Positions 57,740 through 64,000 of a DNA stretch of 64,000 nt are shown here, piece after piece. Position 1 is the stretch's first letter; each line of letters opens with the position of its first letter. The translations under genes were made by a program, and so were the position numbers. The DNA comes from Selenomonas sp. (GTDB lineage: Bacteria; Bacillota_C; Negativicutes; Selenomonadales; Selenomonadaceae), in assembly GCF_024699275.1 (NCBI RefSeq), contig NZ_JAILPX010000134.1, forward strand, positions 62,001-126,000. The letters are read 5' to 3'. The notes under the pieces are model-generated. The model was not told the origin of the DNA. It worked only from the letters and a program-made list of their open reading frames with translations, and did not search any database.

Positions 57740-58557
57740 TGAATGAAGAGTTGCAGCGTAAGGTGGAAAAATTGCAGGGATTGCTGAAGAGTTATGGTCA
57801 GGCAGCCATTGCCTTTTCGGCTGGCGTGGATTCGACCCTATTGCTGAAAGCGGCTAAAGAACAACTGGGGAAAGAGCGTGTCCTGGCGCTTACGATAAAA
57901 AGTGCCTTTGTGCCGGAGGAGGATATCCGGGAGGGAAAGGCTTTTTGTCTGACCGAGGGGATACGGCAGAAGATTATTGAAATCGATCCCTTGGTCTATT
58001 ATGATGTGCGCACAAATCCTTCGCATCGCTGTTATTTTTGTAAGCGGCTTATTTTGGGGCGTTTGCGGGAATTAGCCGGTGCGGAAAATATCGTGCACTT
58101 GCTGGATGGTACGAATTTGGATGATTTGCAGGATTACCGTCCGGGCAATGAGGCGGTGAAGGAATTGGGCGTGATCAGTCCGCTGCAGGAAGCTGGTTTT
58201 ACCAAAGCGGATGTTCGTGCTTTCTCCCAGGCTTTGGGCTTGAAGACTGCGGATAAACCGTCTGCAGCCTGTCTGGCATCCCGGATTCCCTATGGGGAAG
58301 AATTGACGGCAGACAAGCTGAAACGCGTAGAGAAAGCGGAAGTTTTCCTGCGGGACGCAGGTTTTCAACAGCTGCGGGTCCGCAGTCATGGCGATATTGC
58401 CCGGGTGGAACTGCTGCCGGCGGATATGGAACGCTTTATGGCCGCTGGATTCTATGGGAAAACAGCCCGGAAATTAAAGGATTTGGGGTTTGCTTATGTG
58501 ACGTTGGATTTGGAAGGGTATCGTATGGGCAGTCTCAATCAAGTGCTGAAAGGATAA
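57736..58557 (+). CDS. larE: ATP-dependent sacrificial sulfur transferase
   Basis: A 273-residue protein of the LarE family. The PP-loop is AIAFSAGVDSTLLLKAA, LDGTNLDDLQDYRPGNEAVKELGVISPL is typical, and the sacrificial cysteine lies in KPSAACLASRIPYGEELT. LarE gives sulfur to the nickel-pincer cofactor of lactate racemase. Neither larB nor larC (nor larA) is in the window. It overlaps apbE by 4 nt (ATGA), and a Nudix gene follows 7 nt later. Confidence 0.93.
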   Translation: MMNEELQRKVEKLQGLLKSYGQAAIAFSAGVDSTLLLKAAKEQLGKERVLALTIKSAFVPEEDIREGKAFCLTEGIRQKIIEIDPLVYYDVRTNPSHRCYFCKRLILGRLRELAGAENIVHLLDGTNLDDLQDYRPGNEAVKELGVISPLQEAGFTKADVRAFSQALGLKTADKPSAACLASRIPYGEELTADKLKRVEKAEVFLRDAGFQQLRVRSHGDIARVELLPADMERFMAAGFYGKTARKLKDLGFAYVTLDLEGYRMGSLNQVLKG

Positions 58558-58564
58558 TGGAAGT

Positions 58565-59053
58565 ATGCCAAAAAGTAATCTGACCACCCTTTGTTATATT
58601 GAACAAGACGGTAAGTATTTGATGATGCATCGGATAAAGAAACAGCAGGATATCAACAAGGATAAATGGGTAGGTGTGGGCGGCCACTTTGAGGCAGATG
58701 AAAGTCCGGATGAGTGTTTGCTGCGGGAAACCAGGGAAGAGACGGGACTCCGTCTTACGCATTACAGACAGCGGGGCATCATTACCTTTATTTCGGATAA
58801 ATGGCAGACCGAGTACATGTTTCTTTATACGGCAGATGGCTATGAAGGACAGTTGGGAAGCTGTAATGAAGGTACATTGGAGTGGATTGACCGGGAGAAA
58901 GTCTGTGATTTGCCGATTTGGGAGGGCGATAAGATTTTCTTTCGTCTGCTGGCAGAAAATCATCCGCATTTTTCGCTTAAATTACGTTATGTGGGGGATA
59001 GTCTGGTAGAAGCCGTATTGGATGGCAAAGATCTTTTACAGGTCGGAAAATAG
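58565..59053 (+). CDS. Nudix hydrolase (8-oxo-dGTPase/MutT-like)
   Basis: A 162-residue Nudix protein. The Nudix box lies at about residues 40-63 (GGHFEADESPDECLLRETREETGL), with the REx2EE core intact. The opening (TTLCYIEQDGKYLMMHRIKKQQDINKDKWVGVGGHFE) matches the Firmicute MutT/YtkD-like 8-oxo-dGTP diphosphatase group. It probably removes oxidised nucleotides. It follows larE by 7 nt and is the last gene of apbE-larE-nudix. Confidence 0.9.
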   Translation: MPKSNLTTLCYIEQDGKYLMMHRIKKQQDINKDKWVGVGGHFEADESPDECLLRETREETGLRLTHYRQRGIITFISDKWQTEYMFLYTADGYEGQLGSCNEGTLEWIDREKVCDLPIWEGDKIFFRLLAENHPHFSLKLRYVGDSLVEAVLDGKDLLQVGK

Positions 59054-59061
59054 AGAAAAGA

Positions 59062-59136
59062 AGCCCGATGGGCAGAAATCCGTGCGCTGTGCTTAGGCAA
59101 ATTGGCTAAGCGCAGAGGGATCCTGTCCATCGGGCT
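59062..59136. terminator. large two-tier hairpin between convergent genes
   Basis: An outer stem AGCCCGATGG / CCATCGGGCT encloses an inner stem CTGTGCTTAG / CTAAGCGCAG. The whole fold of 75 nt is followed by ATTATGG, without a T run. It lies between the Nudix gene and the rubredoxin-fusion gene and may be a factor-dependent terminator or an mRNA-end protector. Confidence 0.6.
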
Positions 59137-59165
59137 ATTATGGTGCAAAATTTTTCGTTAGCAGG

Positions 59166-59789
59166 TTAAGGGGTTACCAGCTCAAAGTCGGAAGCCGGAT
59201 GCTTACAGAGCGGGCAAATGAAGTCGGCGGGAAGTTCATCCCCGACGTATTCATAACCGCAAATCTTACAGCGATAGACTTTCTTGCCCGGAGGCGCTGT
59301 TGGTGCAGCCGCGGGTTTTGGTTTGATCTTCTGCTGGTAATAATTATAGGTGGCAGATGGCGTGGCGTTTAGTATATCCATATCGGTTACGGAGGCGATA
59401 AAGAGCGTGTGGGACCCTAAATCAACTTCTTGGGTTACCTTGCAGGAGATATAGGCATTCGTTCCTTCGGTAACCATGAGAATACCATTGGCACCTCTTT
59501 GGGTGGCGTTGAAGCCAGCAAATTTATCAGCATCTCGCCCGGATTGGAAACCAAAGCGTTTGAAGAGGTAAAAATCAGCTGCTTCGCTGATAATCGAGGC
59601 GGTGAATTGCTTGCTGGCCGCGATCATATCGCGGGTGTAATTGGCCTTGTTGACCGCAATCGTTATCTGGTCAGGATTCAATGCCACTTGCGTGACGGTG
59701 TTGATGATGCAGCCATTGTCCTTGCCGTCAAGGTTTGTAGTGAGGACATAAAGGCCGTAGGGGATATTGAACAACGTCTTGGGGTTCAT
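59166..59789 (-). CDS. flavin reductase-rubredoxin fusion (high-molecular-weight rubredoxin)
   Basis: A 207-residue fusion. Residues 1-150 form a flavin-reductase-like FMN-binding domain (NIPYGLYVLTTN..., CIINTVTQVALNPDQITIAVNKANYTRDMI, FASIISEAADFYLFKRFGF-like). A Pro/Ala-rich linker (KPKPAAAPTAPPG) leads to a rubredoxin domain with CKICGYEY and FICPLCKH, the four iron ligands. This matches Moorella Hrb, an electron donor to flavodiiron proteins that reduce O2 or NO. No flavodiiron gene is in the window. GGAGGG stands before ATG 59789. Confidence 0.9.
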   Translation of the reverse strand: MNPKTLFNIPYGLYVLTTNLDGKDNGCIINTVTQVALNPDQITIAVNKANYTRDMIAASKQFTASIISEAADFYLFKRFGFQSGRDADKFAGFNATQRGANGILMVTEGTNAYISCKVTQEVDLGSHTLFIASVTDMDILNATPSATYNYYQQKIKPKPAAAPTAPPGKKVYRCKICGYEYVGDELPADFICPLCKHPASDFELVTP

Positions 59790-59839
59790 AGGAAGCCCTC
59801 CTTTCTATTACCCTCATAAATACGCGGTCAAACTTGAAT

Positions 59840-59882
59840 TTCCTGCTGATTCAGAGGTAAAAAACTATCGAATCAGCAGGAA
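59840..59882. terminator. 13-bp hairpin between the MFS and rubredoxin-fusion genes
   Basis: TTCCTGCTGATTC and GAATCAGCAGGAA form a perfect stem with a 17-nt loop. The T run (TATTTTTG) is on the plus-strand side, while both neighbouring genes read on the minus strand, where the tail is only ATTCAAG. It may stop the MFS transcript weakly or be a control site. Confidence 0.5.
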
Positions 59883-59933
59883 TATTTTTGCTGTTTTTGG
59901 AAGAACGAGGTGGTTGGTAATTAGGCAGGGCAA

Positions 59934-61277
59934 TCAGTGGATATGGCGAATTTTCGCAGGGACGATTCCCAGGGCTGAAATCAAGGCAAAGAACAAAAGG
60001 GCCAGCGTTAGATTCTGCAGGAGTGATTCCTGTGAGGACAGGCCGGACCAGTCTTGCGCGAGGAGCAGATTCATCATGGCGACACTTAATACCTGCCCCA
60101 CCAGTCTTACGGTGCTTAAAAGGCTGGCGGCCAGGCTGTAATGCTTTTTTTCCACAGCGCTCATAATGGCGTTGTTATTGGGGGCGGCAAAAAGGGCGAA
60201 GCCTGCACCGGTAATCAGCAGCATGGGAATAAGCAGGTAAAAGGAAAGTTGGTGCACGCTCAGAGCAAAGCCGGACAGGCCGATGGTGATAAGGGTCATG
60301 CCCAGCGCAGACAGCTTGGCAGGGGCATATTTATCGGACAGGGTTCCCATCAGCGGGGACAGCGCGGCCATGATAATGGGCTGGCTAAGCAGGATCAGGC
60401 CGGCACTGCGGGAGGTCATCCCCAGGATGGATTGGAGATATAGGGACAGCAAAAAGCTGGTGGCAAAGGTGGCACAATAGTTGAGCAAGGCTGCCAGACA
60501 GGGCAGAGAAAAGGCCTTATTGCCCTGTAACAGGGAAAGGGGAAGCAGGGGATTTTCTGTATGGAGTTCGCAGCGGATAAAGAGCCCCAAAAACAGGATG
60601 CCTGTCAGCAGCAGGCAGGGGGCCAATGATTGGGCAGACAGTTCGGAAAGGCTCAGTGTAATCAGCAGGATAGCCAGCCCATAAAGGAGGGCGCCTTTTT
60701 TATCCCATGGGGAGCTGGCCTCTTCATACCATTCTTCTTGCAGGAAATGCCGGGCAGTGAAAAAGGCTAAGCTGCCTAAAAGCGTCAGCACAGCAAAGAT
60801 GCTTTGCCAGCCGTAATAGTAGTTGAGGAACCCGCCAATCGCTGGGCCTAAGGTGAGCCCGGTGTAGACCACGGCCACATTCCAACCCATGGCCCAGCCC
60901 CGGCGCTCCTTGGGAATCACCAGGGTGAGAATCGACATGGACGTGGCAAAGGTCATGGCAGAGCCTATTCCCTGGGCGGCTCGGGCGGCAATCAACAGGG
61001 GCAGGTTTGGCGCGAAGCAGGCGGCAAGAGAGGTAAGGGCAAAAATCCCGTTACCCATGATGAAGAAACGCCGTTTTCCATAGCGGTCAGCCAATTTTCC
61101 AAAGGGCAAAAGAACTACGATAGCTGCCAGCAGGAAACTGCCCAGTACCCAGCCCAATGATGCAGGAGAAGCTGCAAATTTTGCACCCAAAGAAGGCAGG
61201 GCCAGATTCACAGCACTGCCGGTAAAGGGCGTAAGGAATGATGTAAGCATGATGGTAAAAAGAATGCGACGTTCCAT
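59934..61277 (-). CDS. MFS multidrug-type exporter
   Basis: A 447-residue major facilitator with about 14 membrane segments, resembling the DHA2 drug:H+ antiporter group. LLPFGKLADRYGKRRFFIMGNGIFALTSLAACFAPNLPLLIAARAAQGIGSAMTFATSMSILTLVIPKERRGWAMGW contains motif A and motif B, and LTLGPAIGGFLNYYYGWQSIF motif C. The likely role is export of drugs or other amphiphiles; the substrate is unknown. No TetR or MarR regulator is adjacent. AGGAG lies 8 nt before the ATG. Confidence 0.9.
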   Translation of the reverse strand: MERRILFTIMLTSFLTPFTGSAVNLALPSLGAKFAASPASLGWVLGSFLLAAIVVLLPFGKLADRYGKRRFFIMGNGIFALTSLAACFAPNLPLLIAARAAQGIGSAMTFATSMSILTLVIPKERRGWAMGWNVAVVYTGLTLGPAIGGFLNYYYGWQSIFAVLTLLGSLAFFTARHFLQEEWYEEASSPWDKKGALLYGLAILLITLSLSELSAQSLAPCLLLTGILFLGLFIRCELHTENPLLPLSLLQGNKAFSLPCLAALLNYCATFATSFLLSLYLQSILGMTSRSAGLILLSQPIIMAALSPLMGTLSDKYAPAKLSALGMTLITIGLSGFALSVHQLSFYLLIPMLLITGAGFALFAAPNNNAIMSAVEKKHYSLAASLLSTVRLVGQVLSVAMMNLLLAQDWSGLSSQESLLQNLTLALLFFALISALGIVPAKIRHIH

Positions 61278-61341
61278 AGGCTTAACTCCTGAATATTTAG
61301 AAGGAAAATAAAAATTTTATATAGATTATAGCATAGAAAGG

Positions 61342-61385
61342 AAAAAATGCGGAATAGTCCTCTTTATCCGTTGACTATTCCGCAT
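61342..61385 (-). terminator. terminator of tRNA-Ala
   Basis: On the minus strand ATGCGGAATAGTC and GACTATTCCGCAT form a 13-bp stem with a 13-nt loop, followed by TTTTTTCC, about 45 nt after the tRNA end. Confidence 0.88.
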
Positions 61386-61430
61386 CCTTATCTTAAGATT
61401 CAGATTCACATCTGAACTTTTATGTGCAAT

Positions 61431-61506
61431 TGGTGGAGACAAAGGGGTTTGAACCCTCGACCCCCAGATTGCGAACCTGGTGCTCTCCCAGCTGAGCTAT
61501 GTCCCC
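61431..61506 (-). tRNA. tRNA-Ala(CGC)
   Basis: A 76-nt cloverleaf with encoded CCA. The acceptor stem is GGGGACA / TGTCTCC with the alanine identity pair G3-U70 visible. The D arm is AGCTCAGCTGGGAGAGC, the anticodon loop TTCGCAA has anticodon CGC (34-36), and the T loop GTTCAAAC is intact. The anticodon reads GCG. The encoded CCA and a following terminator support a mature, monocistronic tRNA gene. Confidence 0.96.
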
Positions 61507-61904
61507 AATTCATAATGATTGTACTTTATGAACAAACAAATAGAAGTATACCGCGTTTTTTATTGTTTTGCAAGAGGAAAAGGATAATTTCGTTTTTATC
61601 GGAACTTAAAATGTTTTTTCGTAGCAGGAGAAAAGTACGGTTTTGGCGAAAAGAACGAATATGGATATCTATGGAAAATGGGCGTTATTAGTCCTGTTTA
61701 TCAAAGAATATTCTTGCCTTATTGCATAGCGGAAATAAAGTTGATTTATGGTGAATAAATATAATCATAGATATGGTATTTTGTATTTTTTCAGCGTATA
61801 ATAAAAATATTCGCTAATAGATTTTCTTTATGGAACCACAAATGAGCCAGTGGGGACGATTTTCTATGGCAATTATGCAAGGATAATCAAGAGGAGGTAA
61901 AAAA
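61507..61904. other. intergenic region upstream of the hydrogenase operon
   Basis: About 400 nt, A/T-rich, with no convincing gene. Two perfect TATAAT sequences (61760-61765 and 61797-61802) lie 100-145 nt before the hydrogenase start, but neither has a recognisable -35, so an activator or another sigma factor may be needed. I found no FNR-type TTGAT-N4-ATCAA palindrome. The tRNA-Ala promoter should lie just right of 61506; a TACAAT at 61519-61524 on the minus strand is its best -10. Confidence 0.45.
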
Positions 61905-62975
61905 GTGGACAAACGGGAGAGTATGTGGGATGTATATCTCAAAAAAGGCATGAGCCGCCGCAGTTTTGTGAAGAGCTGCGTTGCACTGACGTCTCTTATG
62001 GGACTCAGTACGGACCAGGTGTCCAAGGTGGTGGAAGCTGCCGAAAAGAAGCCTTTGCCAGTGGTGGTTTGGATTCATGGTCATGAATGCACAGGGTGTG
62101 ATGAATCGTTCATCCGTTCCGGTGCACCGTTGGCGTCTGATTTAGTGCTGAGCCAGATTGCGCTGGAATATGACCATCTGTTATCTGCTGCCAGTGGTGA
62201 GCCTTTCGAGGCACATTTGGAAGAGACGATAAACAAGTACAAGGGGCAGTATATCTTGTGTGTCGAAGGTGCCGTGTGCACGAAGGACAACGGCGTCTAC
62301 TGCATGTCCGGCGGCAAGCCCTTTATACAGACCCTGCAGCACGCTGCCCAAAATGCAGCAGCGGTTATCGCTTATGGGACCTGTGCAGTATCTGGTGGTA
62401 TTCAGGCTGCGAAACCGAACCCCACAGGGTCTTCGGGGATTGCGCATTTTGCCGGCAAGACCCCGGTGGTCAATGTACCGGGCTGTCCGCCGATTCCGGA
62501 AGTTATGACGGGTGTGGTTATGCATGTAGCTTTATTTGGTACGGTACCGCCGCTTGATAATGAAGGCCGTCCCAAGCAGTTCTATGGCAACCGTATCCAT
62601 GATACCTGCTATCGCCGTCCCTTCTTTGATGCGGGAATGTTTGCAGAGCGTTTTGATGATGCTGGTGCGAAAGCTGGCTGGTGTCTCTATAAGCTGGGCT
62701 GCCGTGGCCCTGAGACCTATAATTCCTGCGGTAACCTGCGCTGGTTCCAGGGCATGAGTTATCCGATTCAGTCCGGTGCACCCTGCATTGGCTGTTCCAA
62801 TGCGCATTTCTGGGATGAGGATCCCATGACGACCCGGATGCCGGAGTATGGTCCTCTGGGCAATGTGGATAAGATCGGTGCTGGCATTGCTGTTGCTACG
62901 GCTGCCGGTGTTGCTGTCCATGGCGCTATGAGCGTGGTGCAAAAGCAGAAACGTGAAGCGGAAGAGAAGGAATAA
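61905..62975 (+). CDS. [NiFe] hydrogenase small subunit, Tat-exported
   Basis: A 356-residue small subunit carrying the FeS clusters. A twin-arginine signal (S17-R18-R19-S20-F21-V22-K23) precedes a hydrophobic stretch. The proximal cluster starts with C62-x2-C65 (HGHECTGCDESF); later cysteines lie in CVEGAVCTKDNG, YGTCAVSGGIQAAKPNP, VNVPGCPPIPEV, and the medial/distal region CRGPETYNSCGNLRW and GAPCIGCSNAHFWDE. A C-terminal anchor (IGAGIAVATAAGVAVHG) ends the chain. This fits membrane-bound uptake hydrogenases (HyaA/HybO/HupS). GTG start behind GAGGAGGT. The large subunit follows 16 nt downstream. Confidence 0.94.
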   Translation: MDKRESMWDVYLKKGMSRRSFVKSCVALTSLMGLSTDQVSKVVEAAEKKPLPVVVWIHGHECTGCDESFIRSGAPLASDLVLSQIALEYDHLLSAASGEPFEAHLEETINKYKGQYILCVEGAVCTKDNGVYCMSGGKPFIQTLQHAAQNAAAVIAYGTCAVSGGIQAAKPNPTGSSGIAHFAGKTPVVNVPGCPPIPEVMTGVVMHVALFGTVPPLDNEGRPKQFYGNRIHDTCYRRPFFDAGMFAERFDDAGAKAGWCLYKLGCRGPETYNSCGNLRWFQGMSYPIQSGAPCIGCSNAHFWDEDPMTTRMPEYGPLGNVDKIGAGIAVATAAGVAVHGAMSVVQKQKREAEEKE

Positions 62976-62991
62976 GGGAGCAGGTGAATAA

Positions 62992-64000
62992 ATGAAACAT
63001 GTAGTAGTAGATCCGGTAACCCGCATCGAAGGTCATCTTCGTGTTGAGGTTCAGGTAGATGAAGGTTCCGGCAAGGTTACAGATGCTGTCTCCTCCGGTA
63101 CCGCTTGGCGTGGCTTGGAACTGGTTATGAAAGACCGTGATCCCCGTGATGCCTGGGCTTATATCCAGCGCATCTGTGGCGTATGCACCACGGCGCATGC
63201 CTTAGGCTCCGTCCGGGCCGTTGAAGATGCCCTGGGTATTGCCATTCCGAAAAATGCTAATTATATCCGAAACATTATGGCTGCAACCTTAACGGTGCAG
63301 GACCATATCGTACATTTCTATCATCTCCATGCACTGGATTGGGTTAGCCCAGTGGAAGCGCTGGCTGCAGATGCCATTGCTACGGCTAATCTCCAGAACA
63401 CGGTGCTGAATGCCTATAAGCTGCCCTTCCGTGCTCCCGGCACGTCTGTAACGGAAGCTTACGAACACGATTTCCCGGCAGCTACGCCCCAGTATTTTGA
63501 ACAGATCAAGGGGAAAGTCAAGGCAATTGTGGAAAGCGGTCAGCTGGGTATCTTCTCGGCCAACTGGTGGGATCATCCCGATTACAAGCTGCTGCCGCCG
63601 GAAGTCCATCTGATGGCTGTGGCGCATTATCTGGAAATGCTGGACAAACAGCGTGAACTGGTTACGCCGCATGTTATCTTTGGCGGTAAGAATCCGCATC
63701 CGCACTATGTGGTCGGCGGTATGCCCTGCTCCATTTCCCTTGAAGACGGCAATGCACCGGTCAATACGGCCCGTCTGGAAATCGTGGATAGAGCCATCAA
63801 TATGGGCAGAAGTCTGGTCAATAATTACTATCTGCCTGATCTGCTGGCGATTGGTGCTGCTTATGTAAAAGCAGGTCGTGTAGATGGCGGCGGCATGGCG
63901 AAGACCTGTGTCCTGGGCTATGGTTCCTATCCCATTGAAGGCTATACAGGCACCAGTGATGGCGGCTTCTTCAAGAATCTGCTCATCCGTTGCAATGGCG
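62992..64000 (+). CDS. [NiFe] hydrogenase large subunit, cut by the window edge
   Basis: The first 336 residues of the large subunit, open to the end of the window. MKHVVVDPVTRIEGHLRVEVQVDEGSG is the N-terminal signature, and the first NiFe-binding pair is C62-x2-C65 in QRICGVCTTAHALGSVRAVEDALG. The second CxxC at the C-terminus and any maturation peptidase site lie outside. HIVHFYHLHALDWV and GGKNPHPHYVVGGMPC are typical of group 1 enzymes. It shares the operon with the small subunit; a cytochrome b and maturation genes probably follow beyond the edge. Confidence 0.95.
   Translation, partial: MKHVVVDPVTRIEGHLRVEVQVDEGSGKVTDAVSSGTAWRGLELVMKDRDPRDAWAYIQRICGVCTTAHALGSVRAVEDALGIAIPKNANYIRNIMAATLTVQDHIVHFYHLHALDWVSPVEALAADAIATANLQNTVLNAYKLPFRAPGTSVTEAYEHDFPAATPQYFEQIKGKVKAIVESGQLGIFSANWWDHPDYKLLPPEVHLMAVAHYLEMLDKQRELVTPHVIFGGKNPHPHYVVGGMPCSISLEDGNAPVNTARLEIVDRAINMGRSLVNNYYLPDLLAIGAAYVKAGRVDGGGMAKTCVLGYGSYPIEGYTGTSDGGFFKNLLIRCNG

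Noticed and set aside
61422..61691. 89-codon open frame
   Set aside because: It overlaps the tRNA-Ala gene and its promoter region on the other strand and has no SD.
1..64000. CRISPR array, insertion sequence or prophage
   Set aside because: No regularly spaced repeats, transposase, integrase or phage structural genes were seen on either strand.

Overview
The window looks like a chromosomal segment of an anaerobic, sugar-fermenting Firmicute, most likely a Negativicute of the Selenomonas group. This is inferred from a linked gdpP-rplI-Lon-dnaB block, a class III fructose-1,6-bisphosphatase, strong AGGAGG-type ribosome binding sites, many PTS genes, a Tat-exported [NiFe] hydrogenase and intermediate base composition. 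I see no rRNA, insertion sequence, phage gene or CRISPR array; it reads as ordinary core chromosome with accessory sugar-uptake loci.

Layout: 0-2.6 kb holds a CYTH protein, a dense cluster of DnaA boxes (candidate oriC or DnaA-binding locus), an MgtC family protein and a cytidine-deaminase-like protein that has lost its zinc ligands. 2.7-7.8 kb (minus strand) holds a purine permease and a fructose operon fruR-fruK-fruA with a clear promoter. 7.9-10.2 kb holds a YitT protein, a secreted protein and RNase HI. 10.2-18.6 kb is the most unusual part: a mannose-family PTS IIB-IIC-IID set without IIA, three stand-alone IIA proteins of three other PTS families (Lac, Gut, Glc) on the opposite strand, and a four-gene sensory operon (membrane-anchored sugar-binding protein, histidine kinase, response regulator, second solute-binding protein) with no permease. 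18.6-30 kb carries housekeeping and transport genes: class III FBPase, carbonic anhydrase, pantothenate symporter, an amino-acid export cluster (ThrE-like, AzlC, AzlD), a short deformylase, UbiX. 30-37 kb is yybS-gdpP-rplI-lonB/C-dnaB. 37-41 kb is a sucrose PTS and sucrose-6-phosphate hydrolase behind a promoter with a LacI-type palindrome. 41-47 kb is trkA with two tandem trkH genes and an AEC transporter. 47.5-52.5 kb is an ABC transporter closely matching the galactofuranose system ytfQRT-yjfF. 52.6-61.5 kb has crcB, secreted proteins, a DAACS symporter, apbE-larE-nudix, a flavin-reductase/rubredoxin fusion, an MFS exporter and tRNA-Ala(CGC). The right edge cuts an [NiFe] hydrogenase operon.

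Taken together the genes point to a cell that takes up fructose, sucrose, hexose or aminosugar and probably furanose sugars, tunes this with a periplasmic-binding-protein two-component system, and handles H2, oxygen/NO stress and K+/c-di-AMP balance. Functions are assigned by reading motifs only; no database search was run.
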